This document shows positions 1-6,241 of a stretch of DNA of 8,067 nt, piece by piece. Below the pieces are notes generated by a model. The model did no database searches, was not told the origin of the DNA, and saw only the letters and a program-made list of their open reading frames with translations. The DNA lies in contig WTCI01000123.1 in NCBI GenBank assembly GCA_013138655.1, positions 1-8,067 of the forward strand, written 5' to 3'. This DNA comes from Desulfuromonadaceae bacterium. GTDB lineage: Bacteria; Desulfobacterota; Desulfuromonadia; Desulfuromonadales; Geopsychrobacteraceae. Made by a program: the position numbers and the translations under genes. Numbering within the stretch: the stretch's first letter is position 1; every line of letters starts with the position of its first letter.

Positions 1-335
1 ACGATGATCATTCCTCTAGGACCGCTGTTGCCAACGGCCTCAAGCAGCCAGACCCGGGAACTTCGGACGGACCGCCCTCAAACGTTCCTCTATTCGGCCT
101 TGCTCCGGATGGGGTTTACCGAGCTTCCGACGTCACCGCCGGAACTGGTGAGCTCTTACCTCACCCTTTCACCCTTACCTGCCGGTGTCGAACATCAGCA
201 GGCGGTCTCCTCTCTGTGGCACTTTCCCTAGGGTTGCCCCCGGTCCCCGTTAGGGACCATCCCGTCCTGTGGAGCCCGGACTTTCCTCCCGCCCGCCAGT
301 GACGACGGACCGGCGATCATCTGTCCTTCTTTGAC
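1..335 (-). ncRNA. rnpB: RNase P RNA (bacterial type A), 3' end cut by the window edge
   Basis: Catalytic RNA of RNase P, which removes 5' leaders from pre-tRNAs. On the minus strand the conserved block GGAAAGTCCGGGCTCC lies within 271-290. AGTGCCACAGA follows at 213-223, GGTAAGAGCTCACC at 147-160, GGAGCAAGGCCGAATAG at 90-106, and AGAGGAATGATCATC near 3-17; all occupy the expected order of the family. Helix P2 can be seen: GATGATC (315-321) is complementary to GATCATC (3-9). In E. coli about 35 nt follow this P2 strand, including the ACAGAA..CGGCTTA block, so roughly 30-40 nt are missing beyond position 1. The 5' end is an estimate, placed about 10 nt before P2 as in E. coli; it could be anywhere near 331-341. 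The gene starts some 10-15 nt after the zinc-ribbon stop codon. No good promoter is visible in that CDS tail, so co-transcription followed by processing is possible. Confidence 0.95.
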
Positions 336-347
336 CAGCGCTGTGAA

Positions 348-1058
348 TCAGGACTGCTTTTCAACATAGAGCAGGCGATTACAATGCGGACAGCTCTGGA
401 TCTCTGTCACGCGCAATAAGCTGTTGAATTGCTGCGGAGGCAATCTCATGTTACAACCGAGGCAGGTACCGTTGCGAGCCAGGACCAGAGCCAAACCACC
501 ACGCCGTTTGAAGAGCGTCTGATATTTACGTAATAGTGCGGACGGCAGTTCTGCGGCAACCGACTCGCGGGCGGCGCGTCGTTTTTGCAAAGCATTGTCT
601 GTTTCGTCCATCAGCTCCGACAGCTCGGCACCGCGCTCACCGGCCTTTCCACCGATATTCTCCAGCTCTTCCTCTTTCTCCAGCTGATCCTGTTCAAGAA
701 CAGAGATTTCCTGCTGTTTGGCCTGCAGTTGCTCTTCCAGCTCCTTATTAGCCTTTTTCGCCATGTCGATCTCTTTCAGGACCGCAACGTATTCTTTCTG
801 GGTCTGAATCTCCGGCAAACGCCCTTCTACCCGGACAATATTGTCCCGTTCCTTCAGCAGGTTCTGCTGCAGTTGCGCCTCGTCCTGCTGGAGAAGTACC
901 AGTTCGCCATTCAATTCATCCAGCATCTCCTGCACCCTGGCAGCCTCTGTCTTGAATGTTTCCAGTTCATCACGGTATCCCTGTTGGGCCGCTTCAATTG
1001 AACTGATCTCCTGATCAAGCTCCTGAAGTTCTTTCAGCAGGTTCATCTTCTCATGCAC
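348..1058 (-). CDS. Coiled-coil protein with C-terminal C4 zinc ribbon (COG1579 / CdsZ-FlgZ type)
   Basis: A 236-residue protein. Residues about 5-170 are almost all charged or glutamine-rich heptads, predicted to form a long antiparallel coiled-coil hairpin. Residues 197-231 form a C4 zinc ribbon with C199-x2-C202 and C223-x2-C226 and the family-typical NGTCLGCNMRLPPQ and CPHCNRLLY. There is no signal peptide or membrane segment, so it is cytoplasmic. Family members include Helicobacter HP0958 (FlgZ), which binds RpoN and flagellar mRNA, and Chlamydia CT398 (CdsZ). The role in other bacteria is poorly known, and nucleic-acid or sigma-factor binding here is only inference. The GTG start at 1058 is preferred because GGAGG (1067-1071) lies 8 nt upstream; the in-frame ATG at codon 5 would be 20 nt away. 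It follows nif3 after 39 nt and precedes rnpB, which suggests one transcript. Confidence 0.9.
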   Translation of the reverse strand: MHEKMNLLKELQELDQEISSIEAAQQGYRDELETFKTEAARVQEMLDELNGELVLLQQDEAQLQQNLLKERDNIVRVEGRLPEIQTQKEYVAVLKEIDMAKKANKELEEQLQAKQQEISVLEQDQLEKEEELENIGGKAGERGAELSELMDETDNALQKRRAARESVAAELPSALLRKYQTLFKRRGGLALVLARNGTCLGCNMRLPPQQFNSLLRVTEIQSCPHCNRLLYVEKQS

Positions 1059-1066
1059 GTTAATTG

Positions 1067-1071
1067 CCTCC
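1067..1071 (-). promoter_or_regulatory. Ribosome binding site that decides the zinc-ribbon gene's GTG start
   Basis: GGAGG on the minus strand with 8 nt to GTG at 1058. The spacing favours GTG over the ATG at 1046, which would give a protein four residues shorter. Confidence 0.7.
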
Positions 1072-1097
1072 GTTACTTCTTAGTAAGGTAAAGACAG

Positions 1098-2231
1098 TCA
1101 GCAGACCGTGACAAACGGATCCTGCTCGGCTGTCATTTCGATAATTTCGACCGCCAGCTGTCGCTCGGCCAGAGCCTTGCGCAGCCGCTTGGAAAGTTCT
1201 GTCACCATGAACTGCTCGGTCCCGAAATGGCCGGCATCAATCAATGCCAACCCTTCGGCACGAGCATGTTGCGCCTCGTGATATTTGACATCACCGGTCA
1301 CCAGACAATCGGCACCCTGGCGTAAGGCCTCCGTTAACAGCGAGATGCCGCTGCCACCACAAACCGCAATCTTAGTCATCAGACGTTGTGGATCTCCGAC
1401 CTGCCTGAGGCTGTTAAGATTCAACTGCTCACGAACCCGTCTGGAAAACTGCTGCAAACTGACGGGATGGGGCAAATAACCGATCCGCCCCAGACCGATA
1501 TCGGTACGAGTGTTTGCCAGTGGAATCAGGTCGTAGGCGACCTCTTCATAGGGATGCGCTTTGAGCATCCGCCGGACAACCCTGTTCAAACGATCAGCCG
1601 GAACAATGGTTTCCAGGCGTAACTCTGCCGTCTCCTCAACGGCACCCGGCTGGCCGATAAAGGGAGTCGTTCCCTCATGACCACGGAAACTGCCGGTCCC
1701 CCGAGTACGAAAAGAGCAACGATCATACTGGCCGACATGTCCGCCGCCGGCAGCAAAAATGGCGTCAAGCAACCCGGCCTCATGGCCGACGGGAACAAAT
1801 ACCACCAACTTATAAAAGGCTCCCTGTTGAGGTCGTTCCAGCGGCCGGGTATTTTCCAGATCAAGCCGCTCAGCGAACCAATCGTTAAGACCATCGGCAG
1901 CACGATCTAAATTGGTGTGGGCACTCAACACGGCAATATTATTGCGCATCGCCCGGAACAGAACCCGACCGGTTTCATCAGTCGGAGTCAGCCGCTTCAA
2001 TGGACGAAAAATCAGCGGGTGATGCGAAATAACCAGCTGCGCTCCAATACGCTGAGCTTCGTCAATCGCTAAACCTTCGGCATCCAGGCAAACAAGAATC
2101 TTGTCGATTTCAGCAGCCGGATCTCCAACCTGCAAACCGACATTGTCCCAATCTTCAGCCAAATCATTCGGATAAAGAGAATTGAGCAGGCCGACCAGGT
2201 CCGCCAAACGAGCCGACATTGCCTTAACCAT
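1098..2231 (-). CDS. Nif3-like dinuclear metal centre protein with PII/CutA-like insert (YqfO type)
   Basis: A 377-residue member of the NIF3 / YbgI / GTP cyclohydrolase I type 2 family (COG0327). The metal ligands expected from E. coli YbgI are all present: H70 and H71 in ISHHPLIF, D109 in AHTNLD, and H335 and E339 in AGHFGTEQ. The GDVKYHEA motif is at 313-320. Residues about 137-240 form the extra PII/CutA-like domain (KLVVFVPVGHEAGLLDAIF, GGGHVGQYDRCSFRTRGTGSFRG, AHPYEEVAYDLIPL), which makes this the long YqfO-like form rather than the ~250-residue YbgI form. The family forms toroidal hexamers. Its physiological substrate is not settled, so a GTP cyclohydrolase label would over-reach. The ATG at 2231 has GGAG (2240-2243) 8 nt upstream; the ATG at codon 5 has a weaker site. 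A strong terminator sits just ahead of this ribosome binding site (see 2246-2282). Confidence 0.93.
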   Translation of the reverse strand: MVKAMSARLADLVGLLNSLYPNDLAEDWDNVGLQVGDPAAEIDKILVCLDAEGLAIDEAQRIGAQLVISHHPLIFRPLKRLTPTDETGRVLFRAMRNNIAVLSAHTNLDRAADGLNDWFAERLDLENTRPLERPQQGAFYKLVVFVPVGHEAGLLDAIFAAGGGHVGQYDRCSFRTRGTGSFRGHEGTTPFIGQPGAVEETAELRLETIVPADRLNRVVRRMLKAHPYEEVAYDLIPLANTRTDIGLGRIGYLPHPVSLQQFSRRVREQLNLNSLRQVGDPQRLMTKIAVCGGSGISLLTEALRQGADCLVTGDVKYHEAQHARAEGLALIDAGHFGTEQFMVTELSKRLRKALAERQLAVEIIEMTAEQDPFVTVC

Positions 2232-2289
2232 GCTTTATTCTCCACAAAAAGAAAGAGTGCACCGGTCTTCCGGTACACTCTTGTCTCAT
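2224..2289 (-). other. Possible 21-codon leader ORF overlapping the nif3 start
   Basis: ATG at 2289 opens a short frame that begins MRQECTGRPV, runs through both arms of the terminator hairpin and ends with TAA at 2224-2226, overlapping the nif3 start by 8 nt in another frame. A weak ribosome binding site, AAGGG, lies about 10 nt upstream. There is no run of one amino-acid codon as in classic attenuator peptides. The same frame also happens to be open upstream into the tRNA. It could be chance. Its position makes it worth noting, because a ribosome translating it would melt the terminator and arrive at the nif3 start. Confidence 0.2.
2246..2282 (-). terminator. Intrinsic terminator directly in front of nif3
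   Basis: On the minus strand a 13-bp stem (2270-2282 with 2253-2265) closes an AAGA tetraloop and is followed by TTTCTTTTT down to 2246. One pair in the stem is G-U when read as minus-strand RNA but C-A when read as plus-strand RNA, which supports minus-strand function. Only 2 nt separate the U-tract from the GGAG of nif3. It may end the tRNA transcript or act as an attenuator for nif3. Confidence 0.8.
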
Positions 2290-2400
2290 TTGTTCTTCGC
2301 CCTTGGAGATTTTGACCGCAGCGGCTGAAGATCCCCATAGATGTTTATCAGGATGTACTGATATTATGAAACGATTATCTGCATCCAACGCAAGCTGCCT
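2283..2400 (-). other. Untranslated leader between the tRNA and nif3
   Basis: About 120 nt with no recognisable gene. A weak -10-like GATAAT lies at 2374-2379, and TTAGGC 17 nt upstream is a poor -35. This is the only candidate I saw for a nif3 promoter upstream of the terminator. TCTCCA in this RNA (2304-2309 on the map) is complementary to the TGGAGA that contains the nif3 Shine-Dalgarno (2239-2244), so long-range occlusion is possible, though 6 nt could pair by chance. No known riboswitch was recognised. Confidence 0.3.
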
Positions 2401-2405
2401 AATCG

Positions 2406-2427
2406 AAATTGGCGGAAACTCCGCCAA
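2406..2427 (-). terminator. Short hairpin after the tRNA, possible weak terminator
   Basis: A perfect 8-bp inverted repeat, TTGGCGGA..TCCGCCAA (2420-2427 with 2409-2416) with a 3-nt loop, begins 9 nt after the tRNA CCA end. Only a short, broken U-run (TTTCGATT) follows, so it may be a weak terminator or a 3'-processing or stability element. The stronger stop is the hairpin at 2246-2282. Confidence 0.4.
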
Positions 2428-2436
2428 GGTTGAACA

Positions 2437-2513
2437 TGGTGGGCCCACCAGGACTCGAACCTGGGACCAGCCGGTTATGAGCCGGCGGCTCTAACCAACT
2501 GAGCTATAGGCCC
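2437..2513 (-). tRNA. tRNA with CAU anticodon, probably tRNA-Ile2 (lysidine-modified)
   Basis: A 77-nt tRNA including encoded CCA (2437-2439). The acceptor stem pairs GGGCCTA (2507-2513) with TGGGCCC (2441-2447). The D arm has AGCTCAGTTGGTTAGAGC, the anticodon loop is CTCATAA with CAT at 2477-2479, and the T loop is GGTTCGAGTCC. CAU can mean initiator Met, elongator Met or Ile2. The first pair G1-C72 excludes a typical initiator. Pairs C4-G69 and C5-G68 are those described as recognised by TilS in E. coli tRNA-Ile2, whereas E. coli elongator tRNA-Met has U4-A69 and A5-U68. The CGGCTCATAACCG arm also resembles Bacillus tRNA-Ile2 as I remember it. Automatic annotation may say tRNA-Met. The tRNA gene itself is certain; the Ile2 assignment is about 75% sure. 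It has its own promoter at 2529-2558. Confidence 0.97.
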
Positions 2514-2528
2514 TTAGGACAATTTTTG

Positions 2529-2558
2529 ATTGTAAAAAAATTGCTTTTGTCCTGTCAA
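2529..2558 (-). promoter_or_regulatory. Sigma-70 promoter of the tRNA gene
   Basis: A perfect -35 TTGACA (2553-2558), an 18-nt spacer and a -10 TACAAT (2529-2534, 5 of 6 consensus). Transcription would start near 2522-2525, giving a 5' leader of about 10 nt on the tRNA. The -35 lies inside the inverted repeat GTCCT-TGAC-AGGAC (2549-2562). A GGACAA/TTGTCC pair (2547-2552 and 2517-2522) flanks the spacer and -10. Confidence 0.8.
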
Positions 2559-2562
2559 GGAC
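2534..2562 (-). terminator. Weak candidate terminator of rpoD, overlapping the tRNA promoter
   Basis: The hairpin GTCCT-TGAC-AGGAC has only a 5-bp stem and is followed by AAAAGCAA and then seven Ts. The stem is short and the U-tract is displaced by 8 nt, so efficient termination is doubtful. It is the only such structure in the 64 nt between the rpoD stop and the tRNA, so read-through from rpoD into the tRNA is plausible. Confidence 0.2.
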
Positions 2563-2577
2563 TTTATCTTTCTTTTT

Positions 2578-4341
2578 TCAGGTCGTGGGACTATCGGTAG
2601 CAACAAAGCCCTTGAGCCGTTTAGCACGACTGGGATGACGCAGCTTGCGCAGGGCCTTAGCCTCTATCTGCCGAATTCGTTCACGCGTCACGTTGAAATC
2701 CTGCCCGACCTCTTCCAGGGTATGATCTGATTTTTCACCGATGCCGAAACGCATGCGCAAGACCTTCTCTTCCCGGGGCGTCAACGAAGCCAACACCCGC
2801 GAAGTCTGATCGGAAAGGTTCCCCTTGATGACCGCCTCAAGCGGGGAGACCACGGCTTTATCCTCAATAAAATCACCCAGTGAAGAATCCTCCTCTTCAC
2901 CGATCGGGGTTTCCAAACTGATCGGTTCTTTGGCAATCTTCAGCACTCTGCGCACCTTATCCAGCGGCAGATCCATCCGCTCGGCAATCTCTTCAGGGGT
3001 TGGTTCACGCCCGAATTCCTGAACCAGCTGCCGGGTGGTTCGTATCAGTTTATTGATCGTTTCAATCATATGCACCGGGATCCGAATAGTGCGGGCCTGG
3101 TCAGCGATAGCACGAGTGATTGCCTGCCGAATCCACCAGGTAGCGTAAGTCGAAAACTTATAACCGCGACGATATTCAAACTTGTCGACCGCCTTCATCA
3201 GGCCAATATTCCCTTCCTGGATCAGGTCGAGAAACTGCAGGCCCCGATTGGTATATTTTTTGGCGATTGAAACCACCAAACGCAAGTTGGCTTCCACCAA
3301 CTCTGTCTTCGCTTTTTTAGCGCGCCATTCCCCTTTATAAACCTCTTTCAAATACTCAAGTAGATCTTCAGGTTCAAACCCTGACTCCTCTTTAACCCTC
3401 TTGAACTTGCGTTTTGCTGCCTTCAATCTTTTTTCAACGGACAGCAATACATCACCGGCGACATTCAATTCCTCGGCAACGGCGTGAGCTTCCTCATCAC
3501 TCTTGCGCATCCGACGAAGGTAACTACGAATCTCCTTGTAGGGCCTCCCGGTCTGTTTTTCACAGTCGGCAATCTCCAATTGACCCTTTTTGACCTGCTG
3601 CCCCATCTCCTTCAGTCGATCAACAATTTTCGCGACCTGAAAATCCTTCAAACGAACCTGACGCAACAGTTCAATCTGTTGCTCACGAATCTCACTCTCT
3701 TTAGCTTCAAGAGTCTGTCGTTTTTTTGCCGGTACTTCTTCAACCAACGCCTCCTGAAGCTCATTCAGTTGTTCCTCCAACGGGCGCACCTGCTCACACA
3801 AAACCTGCAGACGCTCGCGCTGCTTAGCCTCAGCTTCACCACCTTCTTCTTCATCGTAATCACGGGTAATTTCTGAAACACGGAGCTGTCCTTTAGCGAG
3901 GCGCTCCAACAGATGAATTACTTCCCGTGCCGCGATCGGAGTGCGCATGACCACCTTGGTGACGAGCGCCTCCCCTTTTTCAATCCTTTTCGCAATTTCT
4001 ACCTCGCCCTCACGAGTCAGCAACGCAACCTGACCCATCTCCCGCAGGTACATCCGCACCGGGTCACTGGTTCTTCCCAGGGTTCCGGCCTCAAGTTCAA
4101 CTTCCTTTTCGTCAGCGTCGTCATCCAGACCACCCTCCGACTTGGACGAGGGCGCCTTGCTGTCAGAGTCGACAATCTCAATATCCATCTCTCCAAACAT
4201 ATTCATAACATCCTCCAGCTGGTCAGAGGACACCATGTTAGCGGGCAGAATATCGTTCACCTCATCATAGGTCAGGAAACCTTTCTCCTTCCCCATGTCG
4301 ATTAATTGCTGAACCTCTTCCGGATTACTTTTCTTCGCCAT
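2578..4341 (-). CDS. rpoD: Primary RNA polymerase sigma factor, sigma-70 (RpoD)
   Basis: Directs RNA polymerase to housekeeping promoters. The protein has 587 residues (E. coli 613). It has region 1.1 at about 1-60 and an acidic serine/aspartate linker at 58-85. Region 1.2 is at 88-122 ([23 protein letters not shown]). A long charged non-conserved region covers about 125-340. Region 2 is at 345-420, with [13 protein letters not shown], the core-binding [20 protein letters not shown], and the -10 recognition part [19 protein letters not shown]. Region 3 is at about 425-505. Region 4 is at 515-578, with the -35 helix-turn-helix [20 protein letters not shown]. Region 1.1 plus the non-conserved region mark a primary sigma factor rather than RpoS or RpoH. 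The ATG at 4341 is preceded by GGAGGAGAAGG (4349-4359). It follows dnaG after 70 nt. A weak internal promoter-like pair, TTTAAA (4424-4429) and TACACT (4402-4407) 16 nt apart, overlaps the dnaG end. Confidence 0.98.
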   Translation of the reverse strand: MAKKSNPEEVQQLIDMGKEKGFLTYDEVNDILPANMVSSDQLEDVMNMFGEMDIEIVDSDSKAPSSKSEGGLDDDADEKEVELEAGTLGRTSDPVRMYLREMGQVALLTREGEVEIAKRIEKGEALVTKVVMRTPIAAREVIHLLERLAKGQLRVSEITRDYDEEEGGEAEAKQRERLQVLCEQVRPLEEQLNELQEALVEEVPAKKRQTLEAKESEIREQQIELLRQVRLKDFQVAKIVDRLKEMGQQVKKGQLEIADCEKQTGRPYKEIRSYLRRMRKSDEEAHAVAEELNVAGDVLLSVEKRLKAAKRKFKRVKEESGFEPEDLLEYLKEVYKGEWRAKKAKTELVEANLRLVVSIAKKYTNRGLQFLDLIQEGNIGLMKAVDKFEYRRGYKFSTYATWWIRQAITRAIADQARTIRIPVHMIETINKLIRTTRQLVQEFGREPTPEEIAERMDLPLDKVRRVLKIAKEPISLETPIGEEEDSSLGDFIEDKAVVSPLEAVIKGNLSDQTSRVLASLTPREEKVLRMRFGIGEKSDHTLEEVGQDFNVTRERIRQIEAKALRKLRHPSRAKRLKGFVATDSPTT

Positions 4342-4411
4342 TTTTGCGCCTTCTCCTCCGCATCTGAAATGATGCCAATCCCGTATCTACTTATTTGTTT
4401 AAGTGTAACCG

Positions 4412-6241
4412 CTACTTGAAGTTTTTAAACTGCCCCATCAATTCTTCTGCCCGCTCAGCATCTCCCGCTTGCTCTGCCAACCGGATCTGAGTCAGTATTT
4501 GCTCACGCTGTTTTTTCTTGTTTTCCCTCTGCAATGTTGCTCGACAACCCGTTATAGTATCCCCAACAGCACCAGAGAACTGTTCCGGATCTACCTGCAT
4601 AATAGTGCTTAGATAAGGCTTGATTTCAGGGTCAAGCTTTTTATTTAAATTTTCTATATCGAGAACATCCTCATGGATCAGACTCAACAATTCAGTTGCG
4701 ATCAGCAAAGCTTTTTCACTATAAAAATACCCTTCAAGCCCGGCCGCAGATATTTTTTCCCGCGCCTCCGCACTGTGCAATAAAAGCGCAAGAAGCATCC
4801 CTTCTGCCCGACTCCAAGCGGGCATCGCAGGCGTTCCGACATCTCGCGGAGAACGTCTGGCCAAATTTACCGGCGGCTCTGGATGCGGAGGCTCTGGCGG
4901 TTCCGGATAAAACGACGGCCGTGTTACCGACTGAGTTTCTTTGTGCGATATCTCATCCAGTTTCTGCTTCAGCAGTTGCAGTTCGATACCAGTACGAGCA
5001 GCCAGATCCTTAAGGTACAGGTCCTGCTCCATCTCACTGTTTAAAGCAGTCAAGCGCTGAACAACAACCTCCGCAGCCCGTACGGTCTCCGCAACCCCCA
5101 CTCCGGCTTTACCGAGAGCATCCTCCATAAACAGGTCCATGGCCGGTCGAGCCAAACCCAGCCGCCCCTGAAAGGCCTCGGCCCCTTGCGACTGCACGAA
5201 GGAATCGGGATCTTCACCACTCGGCAACTCTATGACCGTAGCCGGAACACCTTCCTCCTGCAATGCCGCCATCGCCTTGAAGGTCGCTTGCTTGCCGGCG
5301 GCATCCTGATCAAACAGCAACAGAACGCGCTGCACATAACGCTTGAGCAACCGCGCGTGATCAGCTGTCAAGGCTGTCCCGCAGGTCGCCACGACCTGAG
5401 GGAAGCCGGCGCGATACAGAGCCAGCTGATCAAAGTAGCCTTCGACCAGAATGACCTCTCCACTCTGGCGCATCGCCTGCCGAGCCTGGTAAAGACCGAA
5501 CAGCACTCCCCCTTTGTGATAGATCGGCGACTCGGGAGAATTGATATATTTCGGTTTACTGTCATCCAGCACCCGCCCGCCGAAAGCAACCACACGGCCC
5601 GAAAGATCATAAATCGGAAACATCAGCCGCCCGCGGAACAGGTCATAATCACCCCGTTCCTGTTTACCGGGCCGGATCAATCCCAGGGTTCGGGCATCTT
5701 CAACAGCGGCACCCCGTTGCTGCAAATGGTTTGCGAGACCTTCCCAGGCATCAACGGCGTAGCCGATCTTGTATTCAGCAGCGGCCTTACGACCGTAACC
5801 CCGCTTTTTCAGGTATTGTCGCCCGGGCTCACCTGCCGGCAATTCCATTAAATTCTGATGAAAATAATCGACCGCCAGTTCGTTGACCTGATAGAGCCGC
5901 TCACGCTGCTTTTGCCGACGCTCCTCTTCAGGGGAAAGTCGCCGTTCTTCCAAATCAATGCCCGCCCGCTCGGCAAGACGCCGTACCGCATCCGGGAACG
6001 CCAAGCCTTCCATCTTCATCAGAAAAGAGAAAACGTCACCGCCGACGCCACAGCCGAAGCAGTGATAAAACTGCCGCCCGGCATGGACACTGAACGAGGG
6101 AGATTTTTCCGAGTGAAACGGGCAGAGCCCCATATGATTGGCTCCGGAACGCTTCAAGGTGACATACTGAGAAACCAGCTCGATAATATCGGTCCGCTCA
6201 CGCACCTCATTGATCTTGCTGTCGCCAATCTGTCCGCTCAT
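4412..6241 (-). CDS. dnaG: DNA primase DnaG
   Basis: Synthesises RNA primers for replication at the fork together with the DnaB helicase. The protein has 609 residues. The N-terminal CHC2 zinc-binding domain has C40, H43, C61 and C64, at the same positions as in E. coli. The polymerase core includes FPIYDLSGRVVAFGGR (208-223) and KYINSPESPIYHKG (231-244). The Toprim part has E267 in LVEGYFD and D311/D313 in LLFDQDAAGKQA, followed by GEDPDSF (342-348). Toprim is commonly VEGYMD and FDGD in this family; the acidic metal ligands are kept here. A proline/glutamate linker (447-457, PEPPEPPHPEP) leads to the C-terminal DnaB-binding helical domain (about 475-609). The ATG at 6241 overlaps the mutS2 TGA as ATGA, and GGGTGAG (6244-6250) lies only 2 nt before the ATG, so translation is probably coupled to mutS2. 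Confidence 0.98.
   Translation of the reverse strand: MSGQIGDSKINEVRERTDIIELVSQYVTLKRSGANHMGLCPFHSEKSPSFSVHAGRQFYHCFGCGVGGDVFSFLMKMEGLAFPDAVRRLAERAGIDLEERRLSPEEERRQKQRERLYQVNELAVDYFHQNLMELPAGEPGRQYLKKRGYGRKAAAEYKIGYAVDAWEGLANHLQQRGAAVEDARTLGLIRPGKQERGDYDLFRGRLMFPIYDLSGRVVAFGGRVLDDSKPKYINSPESPIYHKGGVLFGLYQARQAMRQSGEVILVEGYFDQLALYRAGFPQVVATCGTALTADHARLLKRYVQRVLLLFDQDAAGKQATFKAMAALQEEGVPATVIELPSGEDPDSFVQSQGAEAFQGRLGLARPAMDLFMEDALGKAGVGVAETVRAAEVVVQRLTALNSEMEQDLYLKDLAARTGIELQLLKQKLDEISHKETQSVTRPSFYPEPPEPPHPEPPVNLARRSPRDVGTPAMPAWSRAEGMLLALLLHSAEAREKISAAGLEGYFYSEKALLIATELLSLIHEDVLDIENLNKKLDPEIKPYLSTIMQVDPEQFSGAVGDTITGCRATLQRENKKKQREQILTQIRLAEQAGDAERAEELMGQFKNFK

Noticed and set aside
4..231. 75-residue plus-strand ORF
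   Set aside because: It lies antisense inside the RNase P RNA, and the amino-acid sequence only reflects structured RNA.
2224..2448. 74-residue minus-strand ORF starting inside the tRNA
   Set aside because: Its ATG lies in the tRNA acceptor/T-arm. Only the last 21 codons, with their own ATG, were kept as a low-confidence leader ORF.
2303..2494. 63-residue plus-strand ORF ending GGPTRTRTWDQPVMSRRL
   Set aside because: This is the well-known artefact of translating the antisense strand of a tRNA; no ribosome binding site or family signal.
2401..2513. tRNA as an integration site for a mobile element
   Set aside because: No integrase and no duplicate of the tRNA 3' end were seen nearby; the flanks are housekeeping genes.
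4389..4404. AT-rich inverted repeat between dnaG and rpoD as a terminator
   Set aside because: Only a 5-bp AT-rich stem without a U-tract; it would not stop transcription.
5186..5851. 221-residue plus-strand ORF antisense to dnaG
   Set aside because: It is a shadow of a well-supported primase gene, caused by codon bias; no recognisable domain or ribosome binding site.
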